From assembly GCA_016297215.1 (NCBI GenBank), contig JAEDGZ010000001.1, positions 62,001 through 126,000 of the forward strand: a stretch of DNA of 64,000 nucleotides. Reading direction: 5' to 3'. Source of the DNA: Paludibacteraceae bacterium (GTDB taxonomy: Bacteria > Bacteroidota > Bacteroidia > Bacteroidales > Paludibacteraceae). The translations under genes and the position numbers were made by a program. Of this stretch, positions 8,557-17,317 are shown in pieces (the stretch's first letter is position 1; each line of letters opens with the position of its first letter). The notes beneath the pieces are model-generated. The model was given only the letters and a program-made list of their open reading frames with translations. It ran no database searches and had not been told where the DNA came from.

Positions 8557-8970
8557 ATGGATATAGTAGGAAAAATCATACAGGTTCTTCCTGTACAAGA
8601 AGGTGTTAGCAAAACGGGTAACCCATGGAAAGTACAGTCGTATGTATTGGAGACTCAAGAGCAATACCCTCGCAAGGTCTGCTTTGAAATCTTCGGCGAG
8701 GAGCGTATCAAGAACAACCTTTGCAACATTGACGACTTGGTAACCGTTTCGTTCGACATTGAGTCGCGCGAGTTCAACGGTCGCTGGTACACCAGTATCC
8801 GCGCTTGGCGTGTGCAACAGGGCGACCAGACGGCTGCTCAACCGGTAGCAGCACCCGCAGCAGCACCGGCTGCTGCCGCTCCGCAACCCGCCGCTCAACC
8901 CGCTCCCGCAGCCAACACGCAAGTGTTTGACGCTTCCGCAGACGATGAGTCCGGCGATCTGCCGTTCTAA
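8557..8970 (+). CDS. DUF3127 protein, SSB-like with acidic C-terminal tip
   Basis: 137 residues. Residues 1-90 are an OB-fold-like DUF3127 domain (MDIVGKIIQVLPVQEG, then RKVCFEIFGEERI and FNGRWYTSIRAWRVQ). A low-complexity linker of Ala, Pro and Gln follows (about 91-125), and the protein ends DDESGDLPF. This layout - OB domain, disordered linker, acidic tip ending in Pro-Phe - is that of single-stranded DNA-binding protein, whose tip recruits partner enzymes. Binding of single-stranded nucleic acid is an inference. It lies two genes before recJ, and RecJ is a known partner of SSB tips in other bacteria. Confidence 0.85.
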   Translation: MDIVGKIIQVLPVQEGVSKTGNPWKVQSYVLETQEQYPRKVCFEIFGEERIKNNLCNIDDLVTVSFDIESREFNGRWYTSIRAWRVQQGDQTAAQPVAAPAAAPAAAAPQPAAQPAPAANTQVFDASADDESGDLPF

Positions 8971-9047
8971 TTGAGAATTATGAATTATGAGTACGCATGC
9001 TCTGAAAAAGTGCCTTACAATGCCCTCATAATTCATAATTCATGATT
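8968..9047. repeat. Family G inverted arrays (AATTATG/AATTCAT)
   Basis: AATTATG units on the left pair with CATAATT/CATAATT on the right. The left arm begins within the stop codon TAA of the DUF3127 gene, and the right arm contains the family word AATGCCCTC followed by ATAATTC units. Confidence 0.85.
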
Positions 9048-9055
9048 CTCACATC

Positions 9056-10168
9056 GTGAATCCTAACCGTCGCAAAATACTACGCATCGTGTGCTTGACA
9101 CTTCTGCTGGTCGGAGGTGTTGCACTTTGCGTGATTCGTTGGCAGGCGTGGTTTGGCAATCCGGCGGAGCCAGCCTTCACGGGCGACACCATCGCCTATC
9201 GGTTTCGTACCTTTGCCGACTCTGCGGTCTATGCCCGGCGTCCGCAAACACCGCAATACCAAATCCTTCTCTTGGGCGATGTCCACAACTCGCTCACTCA
9301 TGCCGACTACCAAAAGATAGCCGATGAAACAGGCGACCTCGTTGCGTACGCGCAGTTGGGCGATTTCGTGGAGCGTTGCTATCCCTTCTATTTTCAGCAA
9401 CTCTACCGCGAGTTGCAAGGCACGCCGTTCGACAGTCTGCCGATTATCAACTGTCCGGGCAATCACGAGTACCGCAAGGGACTGCGCCGCACGCTGTCCG
9501 AACTGTGGTATCAAAACTTCCCGCAACCGCTCAACGGACCGCAGGACTTCCTCGGCTCCACCTATTATATCGACTTTCCTAACCTGCGCTTTATCGTGCT
9601 GGATAGCAACGGCATGCAGTGGTTGCATGAGTACATGCGCACGCTGACTTGGCTCAACGGCGTGATGGCGGGCGCGGGCGACCGTTTCGTGGTGGTGATG
9701 ATGCACCACCCCGTCTATTCCTGCGGAGCAGGACGCTTCAACACCACTATCTTCACCACCTTTGCGCACGCCCTGCGAAGGGCAGACCTCGTCTTTGCCG
9801 GACACGACCACAACTACTCGCGCCGTCTGCCGTTCGTCAACACCAACGCCGCCGCGAAATTCTACCTCAACAAGGTCAGTCCCCGCGATACGCGCATCGC
9901 TTCCGGCTGCCGTTTCTATGAACTCCTGACCATCTCCGGCGACACGCTCACCCTACAATCGCGCCTGCTGCGCGACACTCTCCCGAGCACCCTCTACGAC
10001 GAGGTGCAACTCATCCGCCTACCCGATGGCACGCGACAGACAACAGATCTCTACCGCGATTCTGCGGAAATCATTCTCCTCCCCGAGCGCTATGCCCACC
10101 GCAACGACCTCAAGGTGCGCCGCTTCCGCAACCATCAGAAGAGCAGACTATCCCCATCTATGCATTAA
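9056..10168 (+). CDS. Membrane-anchored metallophosphoesterase
   Basis: 370 residues from a GTG at 9056; no ATG fits the membrane segment better. The N-terminal hydrophobic helix (about residues 9-30, ILRIVCLTLLLVGGVALCVI) is a signal anchor, so the catalytic domain is periplasmic or external. Calcineurin-like metal-binding motifs appear in order: GDVHNS (D-x-H), GDFVER (GDxxxR-like), GNHEY (GNHE), HHPVYSCG, and GHDHNYSR (GHxH). The substrate is unknown; the purple-acid-phosphatase-like HHPxYS and GHDHxYxR favour a phosphomonoester or diester hydrolase. It lies between the SSB-like gene and recJ. Confidence 0.88.
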   Translation: MNPNRRKILRIVCLTLLLVGGVALCVIRWQAWFGNPAEPAFTGDTIAYRFRTFADSAVYARRPQTPQYQILLLGDVHNSLTHADYQKIADETGDLVAYAQLGDFVERCYPFYFQQLYRELQGTPFDSLPIINCPGNHEYRKGLRRTLSELWYQNFPQPLNGPQDFLGSTYYIDFPNLRFIVLDSNGMQWLHEYMRTLTWLNGVMAGAGDRFVVVMMHHPVYSCGAGRFNTTIFTTFAHALRRADLVFAGHDHNYSRRLPFVNTNAAAKFYLNKVSPRDTRIASGCRFYELLTISGDTLTLQSRLLRDTLPSTLYDEVQLIRLPDGTRQTTDLYRDSAEIILLPERYAHRNDLKVRRFRNHQKSRLSPSMH

Positions 10169-10239
10169 TAAAACGACAAGTATTATGGGTACTTGTTTTG
10201 CGCAACCAATTGATTTACAAAGATTATTGTTTGATGCTT

Positions 10240-11955
10240 ATGTCTCCCCATTGGCACATATCCCCCCTTTCTGACGAGCAGGCTGCCGCCTGCAAGCGGT
10301 TGGCGCGTGAGTTACGTATCAGCGAGGCGTCGGCGCGGCTGCTCGTGGTGCGCGGCATTCGTACCAAGGACGAGGCGAGTGCCTTCGTGCGCCCCTCGCT
10401 CAAAGACTTGCACGACCCCTTCCTCATGCGGGATATGGAGCCGGCTGTGGAGCGCCTGCAACGCGCGATAAGAGACCACGAGCGTATCATGGTCTATGGC
10501 GACTACGACGTGGACGGCACCACCGCCGTGGCGCTCATGTACTCCTTCCTCCGCACGCAGACCGATAATCTCATCTACTACATCCCCGACCGCTACAAAG
10601 AGGGCTATGGCATCTCTTTCCAAGGTATCGACACCGCCGAGGCGGAGGGCTGCTCGCTCATCGTCGCGCTCGACTGCGGTATCAAGGCGGTGGACAAGGT
10701 GGAGTATGCTCGCGAACGACATATCGACTTCATCATCTGCGACCACCATACCCCGGGCGACGAACTGCCCCGCGCGGTGGCGGTGCTCAACATGAAACGC
10801 GCCGACTGCCCCTATCCCTACAAGGAGTTGAGCGGCTGCGGCGTGGGCTTTAAATTGGTGCAGGCGTATGCCCTGCGCGCGGGTATCCCTATGGAGCAGA
10901 TTTACCCGCTCTTGTCCCTGACCACCATGGCTATTGCCTCGGACTTAGTCCCCATCACGGGCGAGAACCGTCTGCTCGCTTTCTACGGCTTGCGGCAGAT
11001 GAACGCCTACCCCTCGGTGGGTATACGCGCCATCATGCAGGTGGCAGGAATAAGCGAGAAGAGTATCAACACATCGGACCTCGTCTTCAAGATAGGTCCG
11101 CGCATCAACGCCTGCGGCAGAATCCACTCGGGCACGGCGGCGGTGGAACTGCTGATAACCGACGACGAGGCGTTTGCCCGCCGGCAGGCAGAAGCCGTCA
11201 ACACCTACAACACCGAGCGCAAAGACCACGAGGTACGCACCACGGAGGAGGCACTCGAGTTGCTCCGCCAAGACCCCGACAACGAGCAGAAGCACACCAC
11301 CGTCGTCTATTCCCCCACGTGGCACAAGGGCGTGGTGGGCATCGTCGCCTCGCGCCTCACCGAGACCTACTACCGCCCCACCATCGTTCTCACTGCGGGC
11401 GAGAACGGTATCGTCTCCGGCTCGGCTCGGTCGGTTAGCACCTTTGATATCTACTCGGCGATAGACTCCTGCCGCGACCTGCTGACCAACTTCGGCGGGC
11501 ATAAGTTCGCCGCAGGACTGAGCATGTCTGAGCAAGACCTGCCCGAGTTCAAGAGGCGCTTCGAGGAGTATGTAGCCGCCCATATCACGGCGGAGCAGAT
11601 GCAACCCGCGCTGCATATTGAGACAGAGATAGCGCTCGAAGACATCACTCCGCAGTTCTTCAATATCCTTTGCCATCTGGAGCCTTTCGGTCCGGGCAAT
11701 CCCCGCCCCGTCTTCCTCACGCGCGGCTTAATCAACAACCACGGCACACGCCGCGTCGGCAAGATGGGCGAGCACCTGCGGCTGGATGTAACCGACCGCA
11801 CGGCTGCCATCACGGGCATCGCATTCGGGCAGGGCGAAAAAGCGCTCCATCTCCAGAACGGAGGCAGCGCGGATATATGCTACCACGTCGAGCCCAACAC
11901 CTACAACGGCATCACGAACATTCAGATGGTTGTCGTGGACATGCACACCACGTAA
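10240..11955 (+). CDS. recJ: Single-stranded-DNA exonuclease RecJ
   Basis: 5'-3' exonuclease on single-stranded DNA for recombination and mismatch repair. The start at 10240 (MSPHWHISPLSDEQ, 571 residues) matches the family; ATG 10234 and TTG 10198 are in frame upstream but give unusual extensions. DHH-phosphoesterase motifs: DYDVDG (about 88-93), ALDCG, CDHHTPG (DHH), and in DHHA1 the SGSARS and GGHKFAAG motifs. Length and order are typical. A strong terminator at 12067-12106 follows. Confidence 0.96.
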   Translation: MSPHWHISPLSDEQAAACKRLARELRISEASARLLVVRGIRTKDEASAFVRPSLKDLHDPFLMRDMEPAVERLQRAIRDHERIMVYGDYDVDGTTAVALMYSFLRTQTDNLIYYIPDRYKEGYGISFQGIDTAEAEGCSLIVALDCGIKAVDKVEYARERHIDFIICDHHTPGDELPRAVAVLNMKRADCPYPYKELSGCGVGFKLVQAYALRAGIPMEQIYPLLSLTTMAIASDLVPITGENRLLAFYGLRQMNAYPSVGIRAIMQVAGISEKSINTSDLVFKIGPRINACGRIHSGTAAVELLITDDEAFARRQAEAVNTYNTERKDHEVRTTEEALELLRQDPDNEQKHTTVVYSPTWHKGVVGIVASRLTETYYRPTIVLTAGENGIVSGSARSVSTFDIYSAIDSCRDLLTNFGGHKFAAGLSMSEQDLPEFKRRFEEYVAAHITAEQMQPALHIETEIALEDITPQFFNILCHLEPFGPGNPRPVFLTRGLINNHGTRRVGKMGEHLRLDVTDRTAAITGIAFGQGEKALHLQNGGSADICYHVEPNTYNGITNIQMVVVDMHTT

Positions 11956-12066
11956 CTCTGAGTTCCAACAGCCGTCAATTACGGCAACGAGACGGCAACG
12001 ACACGAGAGGAAAAGCGCAGAATAATACCACCTAACCCAATAGTTCGTACACGAAATCAGCATATA

Positions 12067-12106
12067 AAAGATACCGACTGACAACTCTGTCAATCGGTAT
12101 CTTTTT
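12067..12106 (+). terminator. Rho-independent terminator after recJ
   Basis: AAAGATACCGACTGACA, loop, TGTCAATCGGTATCTTTTT. The stem has about 16 pairs and T runs on both sides, so it can serve recJ and the convergent DUF4294 gene. Confidence 0.9.
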
Positions 12107-12128
12107 CTCCTCTCCCCGAAAAGAAGCA

Positions 12129-12725
12129 TCACAACTGCCCGGCTTCCACAAGATGTATCACGCGCTCAATGATGGCATCTTTGTCATTGCCGTCGTATTC
12201 CTCTTTCAGGTCGTTCTTGAAGAGTTTGGCGATGAACTGCCACCAGTTAGCGCTCGCCTTGCCACGATACTGCTTGATAAGGTCGTAACTGGTGTGGTCG
12301 GTCTCGCGCGACATCAGGAGCATCAGCATCTGCCCCTGCGAGGCGTACATGTGGCGGAAATCGTCCTCATACTTATTAAAGAGGTATTTCTCGTATTTCT
12401 TCCACCATCGTTTGCGCTCTTTGGGGTCTTGTATCTTTGCCAATTCCTCGTCGGCGAACTCCATGTCGGCGCGTATCATGCGGGCATAAGGCAGCGTCTT
12501 CTTCACGTCGCGCACGGTGCGCCAGTAGAAACGCTCCTGCCGTTTGTTTTTGAACTTCAGCGGTGCATAGACATAGAGGTCATGCAGCGCCACCACATAG
12601 ATAGTATCGCCATTCTCCACCTTCGCAAGGACTTGCTGCTGCGCCGAAAGGGGCATAGAAAAAGAGCAAAGGCACACCGAAAGCCATAGCGACAGCAGGC
12701 TGATATGTACCTTTGCTCTTTTCAT
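12129..12725 (-). CDS. DUF4294 protein, secreted
   Basis: 198 residues. N-terminal signal peptide (KVHISLLSLWLSVCLCSFSMPLSAQQ), then a hydrophilic charged domain (residues about 30-198) of the Bacteroidota DUF4294 family, with the typical PLKFKNKRQERFYWRTVRDVKK segment. Function unknown; a periplasmic location is inferred from the signal. It is the last gene of the apparent pdxB-proS-DUF4294 unit, with only a repeat (12742-12785) between it and proS. Confidence 0.85.
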   Translation of the reverse strand: MKRAKVHISLLSLWLSVCLCSFSMPLSAQQQVLAKVENGDTIYVVALHDLYVYAPLKFKNKRQERFYWRTVRDVKKTLPYARMIRADMEFADEELAKIQDPKERKRWWKKYEKYLFNKYEDDFRHMYASQGQMLMLLMSRETDHTSYDLIKQYRGKASANWWQFIAKLFKNDLKEEYDGNDKDAIIERVIHLVEAGQL

Positions 12726-12741
12726 CGTAGGATTAGGGAGA

Positions 12742-12785
12742 AAAAACCTAGAATTTCTAGAACCCCTAGAATTTCTAGAAAAAAC
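12742..12785. repeat. Duplicated CTAGAATTTCTAG palindrome
   Basis: Two copies of CTAGAATTTCTAG (starts 12748 and 12766) separated by AACCC fill the proS-DUF4294 spacer. Each is a near-perfect palindrome, and the pair is an 18-bp direct repeat. Confidence 0.85.
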
Positions 12786-12786
12786 C

Positions 12787-14277
12787 TTAATACGCCAGCG
12801 CGAAGACCACCCTCCCTGCCGACGGCTTGCCGGTAACCATACAGGTGCCGGGCTCGGAGTGGTGCCCGGGCAGGTCTTGCAGCGGGATGCAGCGGATAGT
12901 CGCCTTCGTGTCGGCTTTTATCTTCTCCTCGGTCTCGGGCGTGCCGTCCCAGTGGCAGAGCAGGAAACCGCCTTTCTTGATTTCCTCTTTGAACTCCTCG
13001 TAACTGTCCACCTCGCGCGTGTTGGCGATACGGAAGTCCAGCGCTTTCTTGTAGATGTTCTTCTGTATCTCCTCCAGCAGCGCCTGAATACGCTCCACGA
13101 TGCCGTCCAGCGAGACGGTCTCTTTCTCCATCGTGTCGCGGCGGGCTATCTCGATGGTGTTGTTCTCGAGGTCGCGTCCGCCCATCGCGAGGCGCACGGG
13201 CACACCCTTCAACTCATAGTCGGCGAACTTATACCCGGGCGTGTATTTCTCGCTCGTGTCAAGTTTCACACGGATGCCGAGCGATTGCAGTTGGTCTGCC
13301 AGCGGGTTCAGTTTGGCGAGCAACTCATCCAACTGGTCTTGCTTCTTGAAGATAGGCACTATCACCACCTGTATAGGTGCCAAGTGCGGCGGAAGCACCA
13401 GTCCGTTGTCGTCGGAGTGGGTCATGATGAGCGCACCCATCAGTCGCGTGGACACACCCCACGAGGTCGCCCATACGTACTCGTACTTGTTCTCTTTCGA
13501 GAGGAACTGCACATCAAACGACTTGGCGAAGTTCTGCCCGAGGAAGTGGCTCGTGCCGGCTTGCAGTGCCTTCCCGTCTTGCATCATCGCCTCTATGCAG
13601 TAGGTGTTCAGCGCACCGGCGAAACGCTCGTTGGGCGACTTCACGCCTTTCACCACGGGAATAGCCATGATGTCCTCGGCGAAGTCGGCGTACACGTCCA
13701 GCATCTGCCGTGCGAAGTCCTCCGCCTCCTCTTTAGTCGCGTGAGCGGTATGCCCCTCCTGCCAAAGGAACTCGGCGGTACGCAGGAAGAGGCGCGTGCG
13801 CATCTCCCAGCGCATCACGTTGCACCACTGGTTGCACAAAATCGGCAGGTCGCGGTAACTGGAAATCCAGTTCTTATAGGTGGACCAGATGATGGTCTCC
13901 GAGGTCGGACGGATAATCAACTCCTCCTCCAACCGTGCATCGGGGTCCACGATAACGCCCTTGCCGTTGGGGTCGTTCTTGAGGCGGTGGTGGGTTACCA
14001 CGGCGCACTCTTTGGCGAAGCCCTCCACGTGCTCTGCCTCGCGGCTGAGGAACGACTTCGGGATAAGCAGCGGGAAATAGGCGTTCTTCACACCTTTCTC
14101 TTTGAAACGCTTGTCGAGGTTGGCCTGGATAGCCTCCCATATTGCATAACCATAGGGCTTGATGACCATGCAACCGCGCACTGCGGACTGCTCTGCAAGG
14201 TCTGCTTTAACTACCAATTCGTTGTACCACTTCGAGTAGTCTTCACTACGCGGGGTCAGTTTCTGAAAGTTTGCCAT
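12787..14277 (-). CDS. proS: Proline--tRNA ligase, ProRS type without editing insertion
   Basis: Charges tRNA-Pro. 496 residues with class II motifs: motif 1 around KNAYFPLLIPKSFL, motif 2 in RWEMRTRLFLRTAEFLWQEGHTAH, motif 3 GLVLPPHLAP. The C-terminal anticodon-binding and zinc-type tail (ending AGRVVFALAY, carboxy-terminal tyrosine) marks the archaeal/eukaryotic-like ProRS without the bacterial insertion domain. This is usual in Bacteroidales. The tRNA-Pro(GGG) in this window is one of its substrates. Confidence 0.97.
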   Translation of the reverse strand: MANFQKLTPRSEDYSKWYNELVVKADLAEQSAVRGCMVIKPYGYAIWEAIQANLDKRFKEKGVKNAYFPLLIPKSFLSREAEHVEGFAKECAVVTHHRLKNDPNGKGVIVDPDARLEEELIIRPTSETIIWSTYKNWISSYRDLPILCNQWCNVMRWEMRTRLFLRTAEFLWQEGHTAHATKEEAEDFARQMLDVYADFAEDIMAIPVVKGVKSPNERFAGALNTYCIEAMMQDGKALQAGTSHFLGQNFAKSFDVQFLSKENKYEYVWATSWGVSTRLMGALIMTHSDDNGLVLPPHLAPIQVVIVPIFKKQDQLDELLAKLNPLADQLQSLGIRVKLDTSEKYTPGYKFADYELKGVPVRLAMGGRDLENNTIEIARRDTMEKETVSLDGIVERIQALLEEIQKNIYKKALDFRIANTREVDSYEEFKEEIKKGGFLLCHWDGTPETEEKIKADTKATIRCIPLQDLPGHHSEPGTCMVTGKPSAGRVVFALAY

Positions 14278-14282
14278 ATTAT

Positions 14283-14356
14283 CTTTTGGAGTTTTCTGAA
14301 TTATCGGAGTATTCTGAGTATTCCGATTATTCTGAGTATTCTGATTTATCGGAGAG
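14283..14356. repeat. Family J 9-bp array between proS and pdxB
   Basis: Quasi-tandem 9-mers TATTCTGAG/TATTCCGAT/TATTCTGAG/TATTCTGAT bounded on both sides by TTATCGGAG. It runs into the end of pdxB: the last codons and stop (CTC CGA TAA read on minus) are part of the array. An opposite-orientation copy is at 25128-25176. Confidence 0.85.
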
Positions 14357-15419
14357 GATAGGCTTTCCTGAGTTGCTCAAATGCTTCGGGTTGGGCTTTC
14401 AGTTGCTCGGTGATGCGCCGCAGCCACCCGGGTGCATTGTCGCCCGAATGAGCGTGCAAAGTTACTGCTTTTTTGTCAATTATGCAAGCCTTTCGCTGAA
14501 AAAAGCGGCAGAAAGCGTCCAAAACCTGCTGAGACGCGTTTATTTTCCCTTCCAGCGAGTAACCTGCGATATGGTACGATGCTAACCACGCATGCCGCAG
14601 CAGGTTGCGGTTGATGTCGGGTTCTCCCTCCCATGTGTCGATGGCGCAGGGCAAGCCCGATTGCAGCAACGCCTCTTCGTCCACCACCCCGCCGCGCGCC
14701 GCGTTGATAATCAGCGTCCCCGGTCGGCAGTGCCCCAAGAACTCCGCGTTGCAGAGGTGATAAGTAGGGTACGCGCCCGTGCGCGTGAGAGGCGTATGGA
14801 AGGTAATCACATCCGCTTCTGCGGCTATCTGCTCGAGCGGCGTGTGCAACCCTTTCGGCGGGTCGCTCACCAGCACCCGCATACCCCTGCGCTCCGCCAT
14901 CGCCTTCACCTTGCTCCCCACATGCCCGCACCCCACTATCCCAAGCGTCAATCGGTCGTTCAGCGCAGCAGTACTGGGGACGCAGGCGTCTCGCCTGCGG
15001 TACGAACTGTCTGGATAGTACAGTGCTCCCTCAGCAGTCAATCGGTTGGACAGCGTAGCGGTCGGACAGCGTAGCGGTCTTTCAGCCAAAGGCGGTCTTT
15101 CTGTCGTCAGACACTCCTCCAAATAGTCGCACACCGCCTGCGCGTTGCACCCGGGCGCAGACGCCCAACCAATCCCCTCTTGCTCAAGGTAGGGGATGTC
15201 GAGGTGGTCAGTGCCTATCGTAGCCGTAGCCACAAACTGCACGCGCGAGCCTTGCAGCAACGCACTGTCCACCCGTGTGCGTGTCCGCACAAACAGCGCC
15301 TCCGCGTCGGCAACCGCCTCGCGGGTGATTTCCTCCGGCGCCAGTTCCACTACCTCCACGCCCTGCCCCCGTAGCGCCTCTGCCAAGAAAGGAATATATT
15401 TATCAATAACCGCTTTCAT
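14346..15419 (-). CDS. pdxB: 4-phosphoerythronate dehydrogenase with repeat-derived insertion
   Basis: NAD-dependent oxidation of 4-phosphoerythronate in pyridoxal phosphate synthesis. The start at 15419 (MKAVIDKYIPFLAEAL, 357 residues) matches the family; 35 more upstream codons are open frame only. Motifs: ATIGTDHLD, then the dinucleotide fold LGIVGCGHVGSKVKAMAERRG, and the catalytic region NAARGGVVDEEAL. Between LEEC and LTLGIVGCGHVG, where homologues have about 10-15 residues, there are about 50 residues with duplicated peptides (TTERPPLAERPL, LSNRLTAEGAL, AALNDRL) that coincide with a family B palindrome and repeats at 14950-15115. First gene of the minus-strand unit from promoter 15522-15552. 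Confidence 0.93.
   Translation of the reverse strand: MKAVIDKYIPFLAEALRGQGVEVVELAPEEITREAVADAEALFVRTRTRVDSALLQGSRVQFVATATIGTDHLDIPYLEQEGIGWASAPGCNAQAVCDYLEECLTTERPPLAERPLRCPTATLSNRLTAEGALYYPDSSYRRRDACVPSTAALNDRLTLGIVGCGHVGSKVKAMAERRGMRVLVSDPPKGLHTPLEQIAAEADVITFHTPLTRTGAYPTYHLCNAEFLGHCRPGTLIINAARGGVVDEEALLQSGLPCAIDTWEGEPDINRNLLRHAWLASYHIAGYSLEGKINASQQVLDAFCRFFQRKACIIDKKAVTLHAHSGDNAPGWLRRITEQLKAQPEAFEQLRKAYPLR
14950..15115. repeat. Repeat cluster inside pdxB, including family B palindrome
   Basis: CGCAGGCGTCTCGCCTGCG at 14981-14999 is a perfect 8-bp-stem palindrome. It is flanked by CAATCGGT(T/C)G words at both sides (14949 and 15042) and by tandem GGACAGCGTAGCGGTC-type units near 15050-15085. 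The whole block is translated in frame within pdxB. Confidence 0.85.
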
Positions 15420-15521
15420 CTTTGCATATTTTGTTAATATAATAAATATCTGAGCAATTTTTGAGAATATTTGTTCTATAGAGTTTTTGTCAGTTTTTGT
15501 AACCAAATCGGCTTTCGCCGA

Positions 15522-15552
15522 CAAAGATACACCTTTTTTCTGACATTAGCAA
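15522..15552 (-). promoter_or_regulatory. pdxB operon promoter
   Basis: On the minus strand, TTG at 15552-15550, 20-nt spacer, TATCTTTG at 15529-15522; about 100 nt upstream of the pdxB start. Confidence 0.75.
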
Positions 15553-15614
15553 CATTTTTTGTATTTTTCACCTTCCCCTTTGCCCAATCACAAACAACAA
15601 AAACCAAAATTTAT

Positions 15615-15645
15615 TTGCATATCTTAAAAAAAAGCAGTACCTTTG
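15615..15645 (+). promoter_or_regulatory. Promoter for the rsmF-type gene
   Basis: TTG at 15615-15617, 20-nt spacer, TACCTTTG at 15638-15645. Divergent from the pdxB promoter; the leader of about 190 nt consists almost wholly of repeats. Confidence 0.8.
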
Positions 15646-15675
15646 CACGCGTTTTGAAAGTGTAGGGTTTGTGTC

Positions 15676-15840
15676 CGCATACGCGGGTGTCCCCGCCCGC
15701 TGATAAAAGTTAAGGGGCGTGAACTGGGTACGCGTGTGTCTCGCCTGCGGGCGGTTCGAAGCGAACCGAGACACAATGCCCCGCCCTCATAATTCATAAT
15801 TAGATTCGCAACGCCCTCATAATTCATAATTCATAATTAG
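15676..15840. repeat. Family B and family G repeats in the rsmF leader
   Basis: Degenerate B palindromes (GCGGGTGTCCCCGCCCGC near 15684, CGTGTGTCTCGCCTGCGGGC near 15732) are followed by two G-type arrays (GCCCTCATAATTCATAATT at about 15782, and again with three units from about 15814), ending six bases before the GTG start. Confidence 0.85.
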
Positions 15841-15846
15841 AAAACA

Positions 15847-17214
15847 GTGCTTCCCTTGGATTTCATAGACAGTATGCGTGCGCAGTTAGGCGCCGAGGCG
15901 GACGATTTGTTTCGTGCGCTGGAGGGCGATGCGCCTACGAGCATACGGCTGAACACCAAGATGGATGTGCTCACTTTCCCCTGCGATACCGAGGAGGTGC
16001 CGTGGCATATCGACGGCTACTATCTCTCCGAGCGCCCGCCTTTCACGCTCGACCCGCTCTTCCACGCCGGCTGCTACTACGTGCAGGAGGCGAGTTCGAT
16101 GTTCGTGCAGGAAGTCCTCGAGCAGTACGTGCCCCAAGACAGCATCGTGCTGGACCTGTGCGCCGCCCCGGGAGGCAAAAGCACACTCATCAGCGAGTAT
16201 CTTGGCGACAAAGGGCTGCTGCTGAGCAACGAAGTGGTGCGCCAACGCGTCTTCATCCTCTCCGAGAACATACAGAAATGGGGCAACGGCAACACCGTCG
16301 TAACCCACAACACCCCCGCCGAGTACGGCGAGAAATGCGAGAGTATGTTCGATTGTATCTTGGTGGACGCGCCCTGCTCCGGCGAGGGGATGTTCCGCAA
16401 AGACCCCGCCTCGCGCGAGGAGTGGAGCCTCAAGAACGTGCGGATGTGCGCCGAGCGGCAACGCAGTATCCTGATGGATGTGTGGGACGCGCTCAAGCCC
16501 GGCGGCATACTCATCTACAGCACCTGTACTTTCAACCGCGAGGAAGATGAAAGCAACGCCGAGTGGATAGCCGACTCGCTCGGAGCCGAGGTGCTACCGA
16601 TAGAGTACGACAACACATGGGGTATCGTAGAAGGCACCGTCGGCTACCATTTCTACCCCCACCGCGCCAAAGGCGAAGGCTTCTACATCGCTGCCCTGCG
16701 CAAGCACGGCGCATGGCCCGTAGGGCTCGCAGGCATACCCGCCAAAGCACTCCGCACCGAGAAAAACAACAAGAAGAAGTCCCCCGCCTTCCCCGCGGAG
16801 TACGAGAAAGAGATGCGCTCGTGGCTGCAGCACCCCGACCACTGGGCAATACGGCAGAACGACCGTTTCGCCACTGCCTATCCCGCTAAGTTCAAGGAGG
16901 TGATTGACTACTTCGCAGCGCACTTCACCTGTATCTCCACCGGCTTTGGCTTGGGCGAGGAGCGCGGCAAGCGTATCGCGCCGCAACACAGCCTCAGCAT
17001 GGCGAAAGACCTCCGCCGCGAAGCGTTCCCCCAAGTGGAACTCACCCGCGAGCAGGCGCTCGACTATCTGCGTACCGCCGCCCTCGTACTGCCCAACGCA
17101 CCGATGGGTGTGCTCCTGCTGACCTACGAGAATGTACCCCTCGGCTTCGCGAAGAACGTAGGCAACCGCCTGAACAACCTCTACCCCAACGAGTGGCGCA
17201 TCCGCTACCAATAA
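15847..17214 (+). CDS. rRNA cytosine-C5 methyltransferase, RsmF/NSUN family
   Basis: S-adenosylmethionine-dependent 5-methylcytosine methyltransferase, most likely on 16S rRNA. 455 residues from a GTG at 15847. Rossmann motif I LDLCAAPGGKST, motif IV DAPCSGEGMFRKDP with the release cysteine, and motif VI IYSTCTFNREEDE with the nucleophile cysteine in TC. The C-terminal 150 residues form the RsmF-like tail with a PUA-like end (VPLGFAKNVGNRLNNLYPNEWRIRY). It is the last gene before the restriction-like island and has its own terminator. Confidence 0.94.
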   Translation: MLPLDFIDSMRAQLGAEADDLFRALEGDAPTSIRLNTKMDVLTFPCDTEEVPWHIDGYYLSERPPFTLDPLFHAGCYYVQEASSMFVQEVLEQYVPQDSIVLDLCAAPGGKSTLISEYLGDKGLLLSNEVVRQRVFILSENIQKWGNGNTVVTHNTPAEYGEKCESMFDCILVDAPCSGEGMFRKDPASREEWSLKNVRMCAERQRSILMDVWDALKPGGILIYSTCTFNREEDESNAEWIADSLGAEVLPIEYDNTWGIVEGTVGYHFYPHRAKGEGFYIAALRKHGAWPVGLAGIPAKALRTEKNNKKKSPAFPAEYEKEMRSWLQHPDHWAIRQNDRFATAYPAKFKEVIDYFAAHFTCISTGFGLGEERGKRIAPQHSLSMAKDLRREAFPQVELTREQALDYLRTAALVLPNAPMGVLLLTYENVPLGFAKNVGNRLNNLYPNEWRIRYQ

Positions 17215-17233
17215 CCCCCGAGAATATAGCAAT

Positions 17234-17274
17234 AAAAAATCCATAACGATGCACTGCAAAGTTATGGATTTTTA
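17234..17274 (+). terminator. Terminator after the rsmF-type gene
   Basis: AAAAATCCATAAC, 13-nt loop, GTTATGGATTTTT: 13 perfect pairs ending in a T run on either strand. It lies 20 bp after the stop. Confidence 0.92.
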
Positions 17275-17317
17275 TTTTGTACATAGAGAAATACGCAACA
17301 GAGTTATGCTGAACCAC

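Noticed and set aside
12708..12715. Promoter -7 box TACCTTTG on plus
   Set aside because: No TTG at the required distance, lies in the N-terminal coding part of the DUF4294 gene, and points at no plus-strand gene.
12859..14361. 500-codon plus-strand open frame opposite proS
   Set aside because: Shadow of proS caused by GC-biased third positions.
14346..15419. pdxB as a pseudogene because of its insertion
   Set aside because: The frame is intact from start to stop and all catalytic motifs are present, so it is treated as functional.
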